DNA of 64,000 nt from assembly GCA_964654855.1 (NCBI GenBank), contig CAZZJS010000003.1, positions 62,001 to 126,000 on the forward strand, in the 5' to 3' direction. Source of the DNA: JALZUV01 sp964654855. GTDB taxonomy: Bacteria > Pseudomonadota > Alphaproteobacteria > Rickettsiales > JALZUV01. Of the stretch, positions 26,269-34,581 are shown in pieces (within the stretch, counting starts at the first letter, position 1; the number at the start of each line of letters is the position of its first letter). Below the pieces are notes generated by a model. It did no database searches and was not told the origin of the DNA. It saw only the letters and a program-made list of their open reading frames with translations. Both the position numbers and the translations under genes were made by a program.

Positions 26269-27576
26269 ATGCGAGAAATGATATTAATACTTAACAAACA
26301 ATCAATTCATTGGTTATTGCTTGTTATTTCAGTTCTTCTGGCAATGTCTTTGGGTATAGGCGAGGCTATAGCCGCTGGTACAGATTTAGATTGTGTCTCA
26401 GATGCAGCTTATCAAACGAGTGCTTCTGCTGGAGGCGGAATCGTCTCTGCCATTATGGAGACCATTATTAATGTTCTAGGACAAACCAGTGAGACTTTAT
26501 ACTCTGCAATTATTGCTCCGGGAGGAGAATTTATTGCGGCTCGAAATGCAGCTATCATGTTGGTTTTAGCAATCTATGGTGTGATGATTGTTTTTAATAT
26601 TGCGAATTTTAAGCCAGGCGAAATTTTTGGCCTGATTTTTAAAATTGGTTTGATAGTCATGATTACGAGTCCAGCAGGATGGCAATTTTTCAATGACATT
26701 GTTGCACAATTCTTTTTTGGCACCATGATTGAGTTGGTGGAAGTATTTATGGGACAAGCTGCGGGCTCGGGTGCAGGTGGTTTCAGTGCTGGGTTGAATT
26801 TAACAACCAATCAGCTCACTCAACCATTGGAACATTTAAACTGGCCGCTAGCGAAGATTATTTCAACGCAATTTCTTATTACAGTGCTCGGAAGTGCCGC
26901 AACGGGAATCTTTGGTTTAGCGATAGCAATTATATTGGTGATAGGAGGTTTTTATTTCTTTTGGGCCTTAATTAACGCGCTGTTTGTTTATATTAAGTCT
27001 ATCGTTGGATTGTGGTTTCTTTTCGCACTAGCTCCAATATTTTTCTTATTCTTGCTGTTTAGAAGGACACAAAATCTTTTTGAAGGTTGGATTAATATGG
27101 TACTGAGCTTTACCTTACAACCGATACTGCTTTTCGCTTTTTTGGCTTTCTTTATTACGATTGTATCTGAGTCATTAGGCCAGTTGATGAATGTGAATTG
27201 GTGCTGGGGAACACTGCCCGCAGCAGATGGTACGAGTGAAGGTTTTCCATGGTGGCGCCCGGTTAATGTGAATGGTACCGTTATTCCTGAAGGTGTTTGG
27301 GGGGTTGCTGGTCATGTAATTCCGGGAGCAACAGGTGCTGCCTCAACTAGAATTTTGTTCCCTCTTGATCTGACGGATATAATGTTCTTCCTGATTTCAT
27401 CCTATATTGCGTTACAATATTCACAGTTTGTAGGCAAATTGGCGCAAGAGCTTTCAAGTAGTGGTCTAAGGCTTAATGTCAACGCAGAAGCAGGGCGTAA
27501 CTACTTTAGCAGTCGTGGCTGGTCGCCAGATCAGATTGCGACGAGAACGTTTAGAGCTGCTAAGAACTGGTCATAA
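26269..27576 (+). CDS. virB6: VirB6/TrbL-like T4SS membrane protein, third copy
   Basis: This encodes 435 residues, the shortest of the three. It has a signal-like helix ending near AIAAG, one Cys-containing region (LDCVSDAAY), then helices at about 80-135, 195-265 and 270-310 including the ALAPIFFLFLLFRRTQNLFEGWINMVLSFTLQP stretch, where the Arg/Thr-flanked loop is typical of VirB6. A further helix near 360 precedes the polar end. It starts nine bases after the second copy and is read in the same transcript. Confidence 0.82.
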   Translation: MREMILILNKQSIHWLLLVISVLLAMSLGIGEAIAAGTDLDCVSDAAYQTSASAGGGIVSAIMETIINVLGQTSETLYSAIIAPGGEFIAARNAAIMLVLAIYGVMIVFNIANFKPGEIFGLIFKIGLIVMITSPAGWQFFNDIVAQFFFGTMIELVEVFMGQAAGSGAGGFSAGLNLTTNQLTQPLEHLNWPLAKIISTQFLITVLGSAATGIFGLAIAIILVIGGFYFFWALINALFVYIKSIVGLWFLFALAPIFFLFLLFRRTQNLFEGWINMVLSFTLQPILLFAFLAFFITIVSESLGQLMNVNWCWGTLPAADGTSEGFPWWRPVNVNGTVIPEGVWGVAGHVIPGATGAASTRILFPLDLTDIMFFLISSYIALQYSQFVGKLAQELSSSGLRLNVNAEAGRNYFSSRGWSPDQIATRTFRAAKNWS

Positions 27577-27590
27577 GTTAAGCTTATTGC

Positions 27591-27620
27591 TTGACGTTGA
27601 GGGCCAGTTTTTCGTACACT
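27591..27620 (+). promoter_or_regulatory. Promoter of the small lipoprotein gene, probably leaderless
   Basis: TTGACG (27591-27596) and TACACT (27615-27620) are separated by 18 bases. Six bases (GCGCGA) separate the -10 box from the ATG at 27627, so the transcript would begin at the start codon. There is no Shine-Dalgarno. Confidence 0.5.
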
Positions 27621-27626
27621 GCGCGA

Positions 27627-27836
27627 ATGTTGTCTCTTAGGTCTATCCTTACAGCTTTTATTTTGGTTGGTGTTCTTTCAGGGTGCACCTTCATGAGCAA
27701 TTTTGTGGATAAGTTTGATGTTCCGCCTGAGATTACGAGCCCTTGTGTGGGCGCGGATGAAAGCCCGTGTGGGCCAAAGCGCGCACCAGACCGTCAGTGG
27801 CTAATGAATCATCAGGGGCTTAATATCGCTGTTTAG
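27627..27836 (+). CDS. Small lipoprotein at the end of the T4SS block (VirB7-like candidate)
   Basis: This encodes 69 residues with a lipoprotein signal (hydrophobic helix then LSGC, lipidated Cys near residue 20). The mature part is about 50 residues with two more Cys (SPCVG, SPCGP) and a Pro-rich centre. Small lipoproteins beside virB6 genes are often VirB7, which caps the outer-membrane ring, so this is a plausible assignment by context and size only. It has its own promoter and no ribosome site. Its stop overlaps the stop of the convergent RTX gene. Confidence 0.6.
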   Translation: MLSLRSILTAFILVGVLSGCTFMSNFVDKFDVPPEITSPCVGADESPCGPKRAPDRQWLMNHQGLNIAV

Positions 27837-30800
27837 GTGCTTATAGCGTCATTGATTTGTACGAGTACCGTATTACCGTCAGTGGTGGTATTTTGGTAGG
27901 TTGTATAGCCGCCAGCGGTTGTTGTGTTAATCCAATTCTCCGTACTAAGGCCAGCTATAGTATCTCCTGCATCCCCTTCAACTATAAGTGTGGTATCGCC
28001 AGAAAGGGCAAATATGTTATCAGCAGTAAAGTTGATAAATGTCGCATCCGTGCTTGTTGAGTTAAGCGTTTCGATTCCTAACGCATCTAAAAGGCTTAAA
28101 TCGTAAGTTCCAGCGCCGCCGCCTATGAAATCTATAGTGTCTGATCCGCTGCCTCCATCAATTGCGTATTGGTTGTAACTTGATGTATTAAGCTTAATGA
28201 TATCATCATCCACGCCAGCATCAATAATGCCTTGGGTTCCAGCATATATCACGTCATTACCCGCACCGCCATATAGAGTATCATCACCGCTGTTACCGCT
28301 ATCTAATATGTCATTGCCAGTTCCGCCAAAGATAAAGTCATCATCCTCTCCACCATCAAGAGTATCGTTACCATTACCGCCGTAGAGGCGATCGTTACCA
28401 TCACCGCCGAAGATACTATCATCGCCAGCACCAGCGCTCAAAAATTCATCCATAGCATTGCCTGTGATGTTATCATCTTGGTTGCCTGTGATGTAGCCTT
28501 CAATACCATCAAGAGAAGAAATAATCGTGCCGCTTGAATAAGTTGCAGTTCCATTTACTAAGTCTAACGTTACACCTCCAGTGGGTACAACATTCGATAG
28601 GTCTAGAATATCAAAGCCGCTTCCACCATCGATAGAGACAGTATCAATGCTGTGACTCTGAAGGATCACCGTATCATTTCCACCGCCTAGCTTAATGTCA
28701 TAATTTTCATTTCCAGCGGCAATGGCATTGACGAAAACTGTATCGTTTCCATCGAAAGTTTGGATGATTTGGTTTGGTGAAGTATCGACTGTAATAGTAT
28801 CTTCTAATACAGAGCCATTCACATTATTGCTGGTGATAGCTGTCAAAGTTGAAGCTGATTGATATTCGGGCAAGGTTAAGTCTCGTATATCATAGAGTAC
28901 ATCAATTGACTCTCCATCAAAGTTGATCGTATCGGTTCCTTCCTGTTGGAGGGTAAAGTTAGTTGATGGATTCGTAATATTTTTAATTGCAATGATAGGA
29001 GCATTTCCTGCAGCGCCAAATGTTATGACTAAATCGTTGCCAGAAAGCGCTAATGTTGGTTCCGTGATGCCATAATTAACGCCAGCATCTTGTATGATAC
29101 TTCCTTGGCCTTCTAGTTCTACGGTTGCCTCAGGTTGTAGTGCGGTTTCAATTCGAATCTCATCTCCCGGGGAGCTGTTAATATATGCACTACCGCTAAA
29201 GTTATCCAGCTTGTATAGGTCGCTTCCTCCACTTCCATCAATCCTGATGTTTGTTGCATCTCCAGAAATTAGAAAAGTACTCGATGCCGCACCGTCTGTA
29301 ACAGTTATATCGTCTCCACTGCTTAATAAGTGGTATTGATTAAATCCTGCCCCTCCGTCAATTGTTACATTGCTTTGTGAGCCCATGAGTTCGAAGAAAT
29401 CATTTCCCGCTCCACCGTTAAGCTCGATAGTTCCTCCAGTTCCACCGAGAAAAAAGAGGTTGTTTCCATCGCTTCCTGCTACCGATACGTTATTGCTTCC
29501 CTCAATTGTTGTGCTGATATTACCACCTGTGCCGATACTGGTTGCGTCAATATTAGTTGAATTCTCAATGCTGAGCGTAAGGTTGGAACTTGATACAGAT
29601 CCCTCAACAGTACTGTTGGTATAACCATCTAACGTGAGATTATAAGTAGCAGTGAGATCATCAAATGTAAGCGTTTGATTGTTTGTTGCGGGAAGGGGAG
29701 CTGAAACAGTTTCCACCTCTTCCTCTACCTCTGCTTCTGGTGCCGTTGTGACCGGATCTGCAGTGACCGTTGGTTCGTCATTCACGGGAGGTTCTTCTGT
29801 AATAACTGGTGCTTCAAGTGTCGGTCCAGCCTGTGTAATGAGTACACTTTCTACCAACTCATCGCGGGTTTCCTCTACGATTTCTTCAATGGTTGCTTCG
29901 GCAGTATCTGCTGCACCTTCTAGGTTTCCTGTTACGCTAGCAAGTAATTCAGCCTGCTTTTCAGCTTCATTGGTGTTGTTTTCTGCTAAGGCTTCGACAT
30001 TACCTTCTATTATATTTTGCGCTTCTTCAAATGCAGAGAGGTCGGCTTCACCGTTTAGAGTGGTTTTGATAGTATCTGTTGTTTCTGCAGAAGTGTTTTC
30101 TTCAGCTTGAGCCGCTGTTACTTCTTCGGTAGCAGTTTCTTCAGTTTCAACTTCCTCTGCTGACTTTTCAACCGCTTGTGCTTCTGGTGTTACTTCTGCT
30201 TCAACCGCTTGGTTAGCTTCTGTTTCAGGATTCTCTTCTTTTTGTTCCAAAGAAGAATTTTCACGTACATCATACTTACCTTCAGGGGCAAAGCTCATTA
30301 CGTCTTGGAAATCTTGCTGAATTTGGTTGCTTTCTGAAAATGCTGGAGCAGAAGGAGCTTCATTAAAGCTAGTAACTTGAACCACGGTGTTAGGCTGGTT
30401 CATACTTGTAGTACCTTGATCGGTGATTACATCAAACCAACCTACGGTTCCGTCAGCATTAGGCTCTAGGAAGAAATCATTTTCTAAGCCTTCACCTTGT
30501 ACCGAGCCACCTCCTGTTGTTCCACGAATACCAATGGTAGCAACTGGAGTTTCAACTTGCATTTCACCTGGGTTATTTGCTGCGATTTCGCCACTAACGA
30601 ATTTGAACATCCCTTTAATGACATTGATAGAAGATGAGCCATCCCCCGTTTCTGCATCATAAACGAAGCTATCGAGAGTCATGCGAGCATCAGAACCGAG
30701 AGTGAAAACGGATCCATCTTCAAATGTGATGCCAATCTTACTGTTATCAGCCGTTTGGATTACATCATTCTGAAAAACTTGGTCACCTTGCTTTAATTCA

Positions 30801-31183
30801 ATATCTGCACCACCACGCTTTACGGTTACGGTACCTGCTAGTTTTTCAACAATACCGATAGAAGGCTCTGAGCTAACAGGGCCAGCATATTCTTTCGGTG
30901 CTTCGGCTTCAATGAGTGTGTTAACAGAAGTTCCTGCAATTTTTTTACCTGTGTCTGAAATCAGGGTAGGGGCAGTTTCATGGGTGAAATAATTTTCTGC
31001 TACAACCAATTTGCTGGGAGCAGTTACGAGCAGGTCATGTCCTTCGCGAGTGAATTTTGCATCAAGCAACTCATTACCGAGTGGAAGTTCACACAGGCCT
31101 TGTAAGGCGGTGCAATCTAGGGCAATTTGTTCGGAAGGAGTAGAATTTGTAAGAGGGGTATTGAAAATATTTGTATCAGACAT
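27833..31183 (-). CDS. Large secreted FecR-domain RTX protein (type I secretion substrate)
   Basis: This encodes 1,116 residues. A FecR-like domain lies near 112-225 (GTVTVKRGGADIELKQGDQVF, ATIGIRGTT). A Glu/Ala/Thr-rich low-complexity stretch runs from about 315 to 500. A long Asn/Gly/Thr-rich beta region follows. RTX calcium-binding nonapeptides (GGDGNDRLYGGNGNDTLDGG type) are encoded near 28200-28450. The C terminus resembles the uncleaved type I secretion signal of such proteins. There is no Sec signal. It is probably a surface adhesin or biofilm protein. ATG 31183 was preferred over GTG 31192. The T1SS genes are not in the window. Confidence 0.8.
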   Translation of the reverse strand: MSDTNIFNTPLTNSTPSEQIALDCTALQGLCELPLGNELLDAKFTREGHDLLVTAPSKLVVAENYFTHETAPTLISDTGKKIAGTSVNTLIEAEAPKEYAGPVSSEPSIGIVEKLAGTVTVKRGGADIELKQGDQVFQNDVIQTADNSKIGITFEDGSVFTLGSDARMTLDSFVYDAETGDGSSSINVIKGMFKFVSGEIAANNPGEMQVETPVATIGIRGTTGGGSVQGEGLENDFFLEPNADGTVGWFDVITDQGTTSMNQPNTVVQVTSFNEAPSAPAFSESNQIQQDFQDVMSFAPEGKYDVRENSSLEQKEENPETEANQAVEAEVTPEAQAVEKSAEEVETEETATEEVTAAQAEENTSAETTDTIKTTLNGEADLSAFEEAQNIIEGNVEALAENNTNEAEKQAELLASVTGNLEGAADTAEATIEEIVEETRDELVESVLITQAGPTLEAPVITEEPPVNDEPTVTADPVTTAPEAEVEEEVETVSAPLPATNNQTLTFDDLTATYNLTLDGYTNSTVEGSVSSSNLTLSIENSTNIDATSIGTGGNISTTIEGSNNVSVAGSDGNNLFFLGGTGGTIELNGGAGNDFFELMGSQSNVTIDGGAGFNQYHLLSSGDDITVTDGAASSTFLISGDATNIRIDGSGGSDLYKLDNFSGSAYINSSPGDEIRIETALQPEATVELEGQGSIIQDAGVNYGITEPTLALSGNDLVITFGAAGNAPIIAIKNITNPSTNFTLQQEGTDTINFDGESIDVLYDIRDLTLPEYQSASTLTAITSNNVNGSVLEDTITVDTSPNQIIQTFDGNDTVFVNAIAAGNENYDIKLGGGNDTVILQSHSIDTVSIDGGSGFDILDLSNVVPTGGVTLDLVNGTATYSSGTIISSLDGIEGYITGNQDDNITGNAMDEFLSAGAGDDSIFGGDGNDRLYGGNGNDTLDGGEDDDFIFGGTGNDILDSGNSGDDTLYGGAGNDVIYAGTQGIIDAGVDDDIIKLNTSSYNQYAIDGGSGSDTIDFIGGGAGTYDLSLLDALGIETLNSTSTDATFINFTADNIFALSGDTTLIVEGDAGDTIAGLSTENWINTTTAGGYTTYQNTTTDGNTVLVQINDAIST

Positions 31184-31207
31184 GCTTTTCACCGTAAATT
31201 TATTTAC

Positions 31208-31221
31208 ATTTATTAATAAAT
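31208..31221. repeat. AT-rich perfect palindrome upstream of the RTX gene
   Basis: ATTTATTAATAAAT is a 14-base perfect palindrome, 25 bases upstream of the RTX start. Further small palindromes GTTAAC (31235-31240) and GTTTAAAC (31245-31252) follow in the same divergent region. They may be regulator sites or simply AT-rich chance matches. Confidence 0.3.
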
Positions 31222-31257
31222 ATACGTTGAAATAGTTAACATACGTTTAAACATAGT

Positions 31258-31285
31258 TTGGGTTTTATCTAAAATAATCTATAAT
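31258..31285 (+). promoter_or_regulatory. gloB: gloB promoter
   Basis: TTGGGT (31258-31263), a 16-base spacer and a perfect TATAAT (31280-31285). The predicted start is near 31292, leaving a 15-base leader with GATGAG before the ATG at 31307. Confidence 0.5.
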
Positions 31286-31306
31286 TATCAATAAGATGAG
31301 AAATTA

Positions 31307-32035
31307 ATGCAAAGTATCCTCTTCAAAACTGTCCCAATATTGCACGATAACTATATTCCGCTGCTATATGCGGTTGAAACGGGTGAAATTGCCGTGGTTG
31401 ATCCTGGAACGAGTGATGAAATTTTAACTGAGATTGAACTTCTAAAGGGCCGTTTAACGCACATTTTTCTAACCCACCATCATCATGATCATATTGGTGG
31501 AGTAGAGGCTTTAGTGGCTGAAACGGGCGCGAAAGTGGTTGGTCATAAATTAGATGCCCATCGTTTACCTGTTTTAAATACGCAAGTTGAGGAAGGAGAT
31601 GTTCTGGAATGGGCAGGAGCTAAAATGAACGTCATGTTCTTACCTGGGCACACATTGGGGCATATTGCTTACCATATGCCAGAGCACCAACGCCTCTTTT
31701 GCGGTGATGTGTTGTTTTTAATGGGGTGTGGGCGGTTGTTTGAAGGAACCCCACAGCAAATGTTTCAGAGTTTAGCCCGTATCAAGAGTTTACCCCCTGA
31801 GACCATGATTCACTGTGCGCATGAATATACCCAGACGAATGGTGAGTTCGCTTTGGTAATGAACCCTGATAGCAATCCTTTGAAGCTGCGTATGGAAAAG
31901 GTACGAGCATTGAGAGAAAAAGGTGAATTTACGGTACCGGGGCTGTTGAGTGAAGAGCTGGAGACAAATCCTTTTTTGCGTGCTGAGGGTGTTGAAGAAT
32001 TTACGAAACTGCGCGAAGCGCGCAATGAATGGTGA
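31307..32035 (+). CDS. gloB: Hydroxyacylglutathione hydrolase (glyoxalase II)
   Basis: This encodes 242 residues with the metallo-beta-lactamase metal site LTHHHHDHIGG near residues 55-65, then GHTLGHIAYH, FCGDVLFLMGCGRLFEGT and HCAHEYTQTN, the glyoxalase II pattern with a C-terminal HAGH domain. It hydrolyses S-lactoylglutathione to lactate and glutathione in methylglyoxal detoxification. A SAM methyltransferase is often next to gloB in alphaproteobacteria; here one lies 2.5 kb away on the other strand. Confidence 0.93.
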   Translation: MQSILFKTVPILHDNYIPLLYAVETGEIAVVDPGTSDEILTEIELLKGRLTHIFLTHHHHDHIGGVEALVAETGAKVVGHKLDAHRLPVLNTQVEEGDVLEWAGAKMNVMFLPGHTLGHIAYHMPEHQRLFCGDVLFLMGCGRLFEGTPQQMFQSLARIKSLPPETMIHCAHEYTQTNGEFALVMNPDSNPLKLRMEKVRALREKGEFTVPGLLSEELETNPFLRAEGVEEFTKLREARNEW

Positions 32036-32081
32036 TAAGCACTTGCGCTAACCCTAAGCCTCGCTTACATCTGGAATTCTT

Positions 32082-33464
32082 ATGAGTAAAGCAAAAGCCA
32101 AAACCGCAGAAACCCTTTGGACACCGAGTAGTTGGAGGGATGCGCCTATCCAACAACAGCCTGATTATGATGATGCGAAGAAATTATCTCAGGTGGAATC
32201 GCAGCTTGCTTCTTTTCCGCCTCTTACTTCGCCGGGAGAAGCGATTTCGCTAAAGCGTGAATTGGCAGAAGTGTGTGAAGGTCGGGCCTTTTTGCTTCAA
32301 GGTGGCGATTGTGCAGAGAGCTTTGCTGAGTTTAGTCAGGATAATTTACGTAGCTTTTTCCGTGTGTTACTGCAAATGACGGTGGCACTTATGTATGGGG
32401 CAGGTTGTCCTGTCGTAAAAGTTGGGCGTATTGCAGGTCAGTTTGCAAAACCGCGTTCTTCTGGCTTAGAAACATTGGATGGAGTAGAGCTTCCTAGCTA
32501 CCGCGGGGATGCGGTTAATGGGATGGAATTTGAGGCAGCTTCGCGTCAGCCAGATCCTGAGCGTTTGCTGAGAGTGTATAACCAATCAACCTCGACATTG
32601 AACTTCCTTCGTGCATTGGGAACAGGCGGTTTCGCTTCGGTTCGCCAAATTAGTCAATGGAATATGGATTTTATCGACGGTTCTGCGCAGGGGCGCCGTT
32701 TCCAAAAACTCGTCGATCGTATTAATGAATGTGTACAGTTCATTGAGGCTTGTGGTCTGGATATGGAGCATATGGAAGAGTTGAATGAAGCGCGATTCTA
32801 TACATCGCACGAAGCTCTTTTACTTGGATATGAGGAAGCGCTGACACGGAAACATACTCCAACAGGGCAAGATTTTGCCTGTTCAGCGCATATGCTTTGG
32901 ATTGGAGATCGTACGCGCCAGCCAGATCATGCCCATGTAGAATATATGCGTGGTATTGGGAATCCGATTGCCTGTAAGCTTGGTCCAACGATGACGCGTG
33001 ACGATCTGTTGCGTTTGACGGAAACGTTGAATCCTGAAAATGAACCGGGTCGTTTGACTTATATTGTGCGTATGGGAGCAGGAAATGTCGGCGAGAATTT
33101 GCCACAATTTGTGCGTACGCTAAAAGAAGAAGGCGCGAAAGTTGTTTGGTCATGCGACCCGATGCATGGCAATACGATTAAATCTCCGAATGGCTATAAA
33201 ACACGGAAATTTATAGACATTCTGAGTGAGGTGCGTGAGTTTTTCGATGTGCATCATGCGGAAGGTACCTATGCGGGTGGTGTGCATTTTGAGATGACCG
33301 GGCAAGATGTGACTGAGTGCCTTGGTGGTGCGCAAGCAATCTCTGAAATTGATTTGGGGAGTCGCTATCACACGCATTGCGACCCACGCTTGAACGCCTC
33401 GCAGAGTCTAGAACTAGCGTTCCTAATCGCAGAAGAACTCAAGAAATATTTGGATCGCAAGTAA
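32082..33464 (+). CDS. aroG: 3-deoxy-7-phosphoheptulonate synthase, class II
   Basis: This encodes 460 residues, a plant-like class II DAHP synthase. Signatures include LLQGGDCAESF, VKVGRIAGQFAKPRS, DAVNGMEFE, HEALLLGYEEALTR, VWSCDPMHGNT and HFEMTGQDVTECLGG, which carry the metal and substrate ligands. It condenses phosphoenolpyruvate and erythrose 4-phosphate, the first step of aromatic amino acid synthesis. It converges with the next gene, with four bases between their stops. Confidence 0.95.
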   Translation: MSKAKAKTAETLWTPSSWRDAPIQQQPDYDDAKKLSQVESQLASFPPLTSPGEAISLKRELAEVCEGRAFLLQGGDCAESFAEFSQDNLRSFFRVLLQMTVALMYGAGCPVVKVGRIAGQFAKPRSSGLETLDGVELPSYRGDAVNGMEFEAASRQPDPERLLRVYNQSTSTLNFLRALGTGGFASVRQISQWNMDFIDGSAQGRRFQKLVDRINECVQFIEACGLDMEHMEELNEARFYTSHEALLLGYEEALTRKHTPTGQDFACSAHMLWIGDRTRQPDHAHVEYMRGIGNPIACKLGPTMTRDDLLRLTETLNPENEPGRLTYIVRMGAGNVGENLPQFVRTLKEEGAKVVWSCDPMHGNTIKSPNGYKTRKFIDILSEVREFFDVHHAEGTYAGGVHFEMTGQDVTECLGGAQAISEIDLGSRYHTHCDPRLNASQSLELAFLIAEELKKYLDRK

Positions 33465-33468
33465 CCTT

Positions 33469-33729
33469 TTATCGCGAACGATTTGAGTCACCTTTGTCGT
33501 TCTTGTCGCCTCCATGAGGTGAGTGAACAAAGTTTTCTAACTTCTCGGAAAAGTTGTTTGGTGCTTCAATATTGCGTGCTCTAGACATTTGAAGTTGGAA
33601 CTCTTGTGGCCCAATTTCGCCTGATGAAAATTGGCTAACTAATTTATCTTCCAGGGCTTTTCTGATGGGTGCTAGTTCCTGATCTTTTATCTCAGAAGTA
33701 TCAAACCCTCCAGTGAGTTTCTTAGTCAT
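33469..33729 (-). CDS. Small hydrophilic protein of unknown function
   Basis: This encodes 86 residues, strongly polar, with no membrane segment or signal. It has a helical-looking centre (ELAPIRKALEDKLVSQFSSGE) and a Gly/Asp/Lys-rich disordered end. It starts five bases after the stop of the unknown 253-residue gene, so the two are almost certainly cotranscribed. No family was recognised. The tight coupling supports a real gene rather than a chance frame. Confidence 0.55.
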   Translation of the reverse strand: MTKKLTGGFDTSEIKDQELAPIRKALEDKLVSQFSSGEIGPQEFQLQMSRARNIEAPNNFSEKLENFVHSPHGGDKNDKGDSNRSR

Positions 33730-33734
33730 TCATT

Positions 33735-34496
33735 CTAGCTTTCAGCTTCTGTCTTTTTCTGAATCACAGGCGCAGTTTTACGGCTCTTTTTCAATAATGC
33801 CGCAGAGGTGAACTTACCCACTGCCTCTTTTTTCACGGGTTCTTTTTCTTTAACACTTGCTTGAGAAGCACGCTCACGCGCATCGGCTTGATAGGTGTTT
33901 GGATAGCTATCAATGAAGAAGCCAGAACCATCTTCTGTTGCCTTAATTTCCAACACCCACTTCTTGATAGGTGGTTCTCCATCATCGGTCTTTTGGTAGA
34001 TCATGATGTACATTTTATTGGTCAAAGGAATCGACACTTCTGGGAAGAGTTCATGCAAACGTGCAAGCTCGTTCTGTGCAGTTTCAACTTCTGTATGCAC
34101 GCGATCTTTTTTGATATCGCGCATAATAGGATGTCCCCAGTTAGGATGACGGCGTGGCGGTTGGCGACGCTGTGGATGGTACTTCTTATCAATACTCAAT
34201 AGTACCGGTGAAAGCGTCCATTTGCCTTTTTCAGCGCGCTTCACTTCAAAACGAGCATAATTACCAATATAACCTTTTTCACGCATATTGGAGGAGAGGC
34301 CGTAGCCACGAATCCATAGTTTTAGTTCTTTCGGATCAGGATCAATATCTTCGGGTAAACGAGATGTGATGAATGTTTCGCGTAGCGCTTCAAGGCGCGT
34401 TTGTGCTTGATCGGGATTTGCGAAACGAAAAGTTTCGCCTAGGATTGCTTCAATCGTCGGGTTCTTGATCGATGCGTATTTCTTTTTTGGTGCCAT
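33735..34496 (-). CDS. Basic protein of unknown function
   Basis: This encodes 253 residues, basic at both ends. It has an N-terminal helical segment, a central block rich in Arg, Pro and His (HPQRRQPPRRHPNWGHP), a helical stretch, and a Lys/Glu/Ala-rich tail resembling a disordered nucleic-acid-binding extension. There is no signal peptide or recognised domain. AAGGA precedes the ATG by 11 bases. The basic character suggests a nucleic-acid or ribosome partner, but this is a guess. Confidence 0.6.
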   Translation of the reverse strand: MAPKKKYASIKNPTIEAILGETFRFANPDQAQTRLEALRETFITSRLPEDIDPDPKELKLWIRGYGLSSNMREKGYIGNYARFEVKRAEKGKWTLSPVLLSIDKKYHPQRRQPPRRHPNWGHPIMRDIKKDRVHTEVETAQNELARLHELFPEVSIPLTNKMYIMIYQKTDDGEPPIKKWVLEIKATEDGSGFFIDSYPNTYQADARERASQASVKEKEPVKKEAVGKFTSAALLKKSRKTAPVIQKKTEAES

Positions 34497-34530
34497 GTTA
34501 GAGGTATCCTTACCTATAGTTATAATAAAA

Positions 34531-34549
34531 TTTCATATTTGACATGAAA
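34531..34549. repeat. Interrupted inverted repeat upstream of the basic unknown gene
   Basis: TTTCAT (34531-34536) and ATGAAA (34544-34549) flank ATTTGAC. A minus-strand TATAAT lies at 34559-34554, without a clear -35 box, so the repeat would sit just downstream of a possible start site. Confidence 0.3.
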
Positions 34550-34581
34550 CTTCATTATACGTTTGAATCATTAAGGAATGG

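Noticed and set aside
28200..28450. Tandem repeat-like sequence resembling a CRISPR or satellite
   Set aside because: The repetition is the coding pattern of the RTX nonapeptides; the units vary and have no fixed spacers.
29679..30110. 143-codon open frame on the plus strand inside the RTX gene
   Set aside because: It is the complement of the Glu/Ala/Thr-rich segment of the RTX protein, giving a Ser/Val-rich artefact with no ribosome site.
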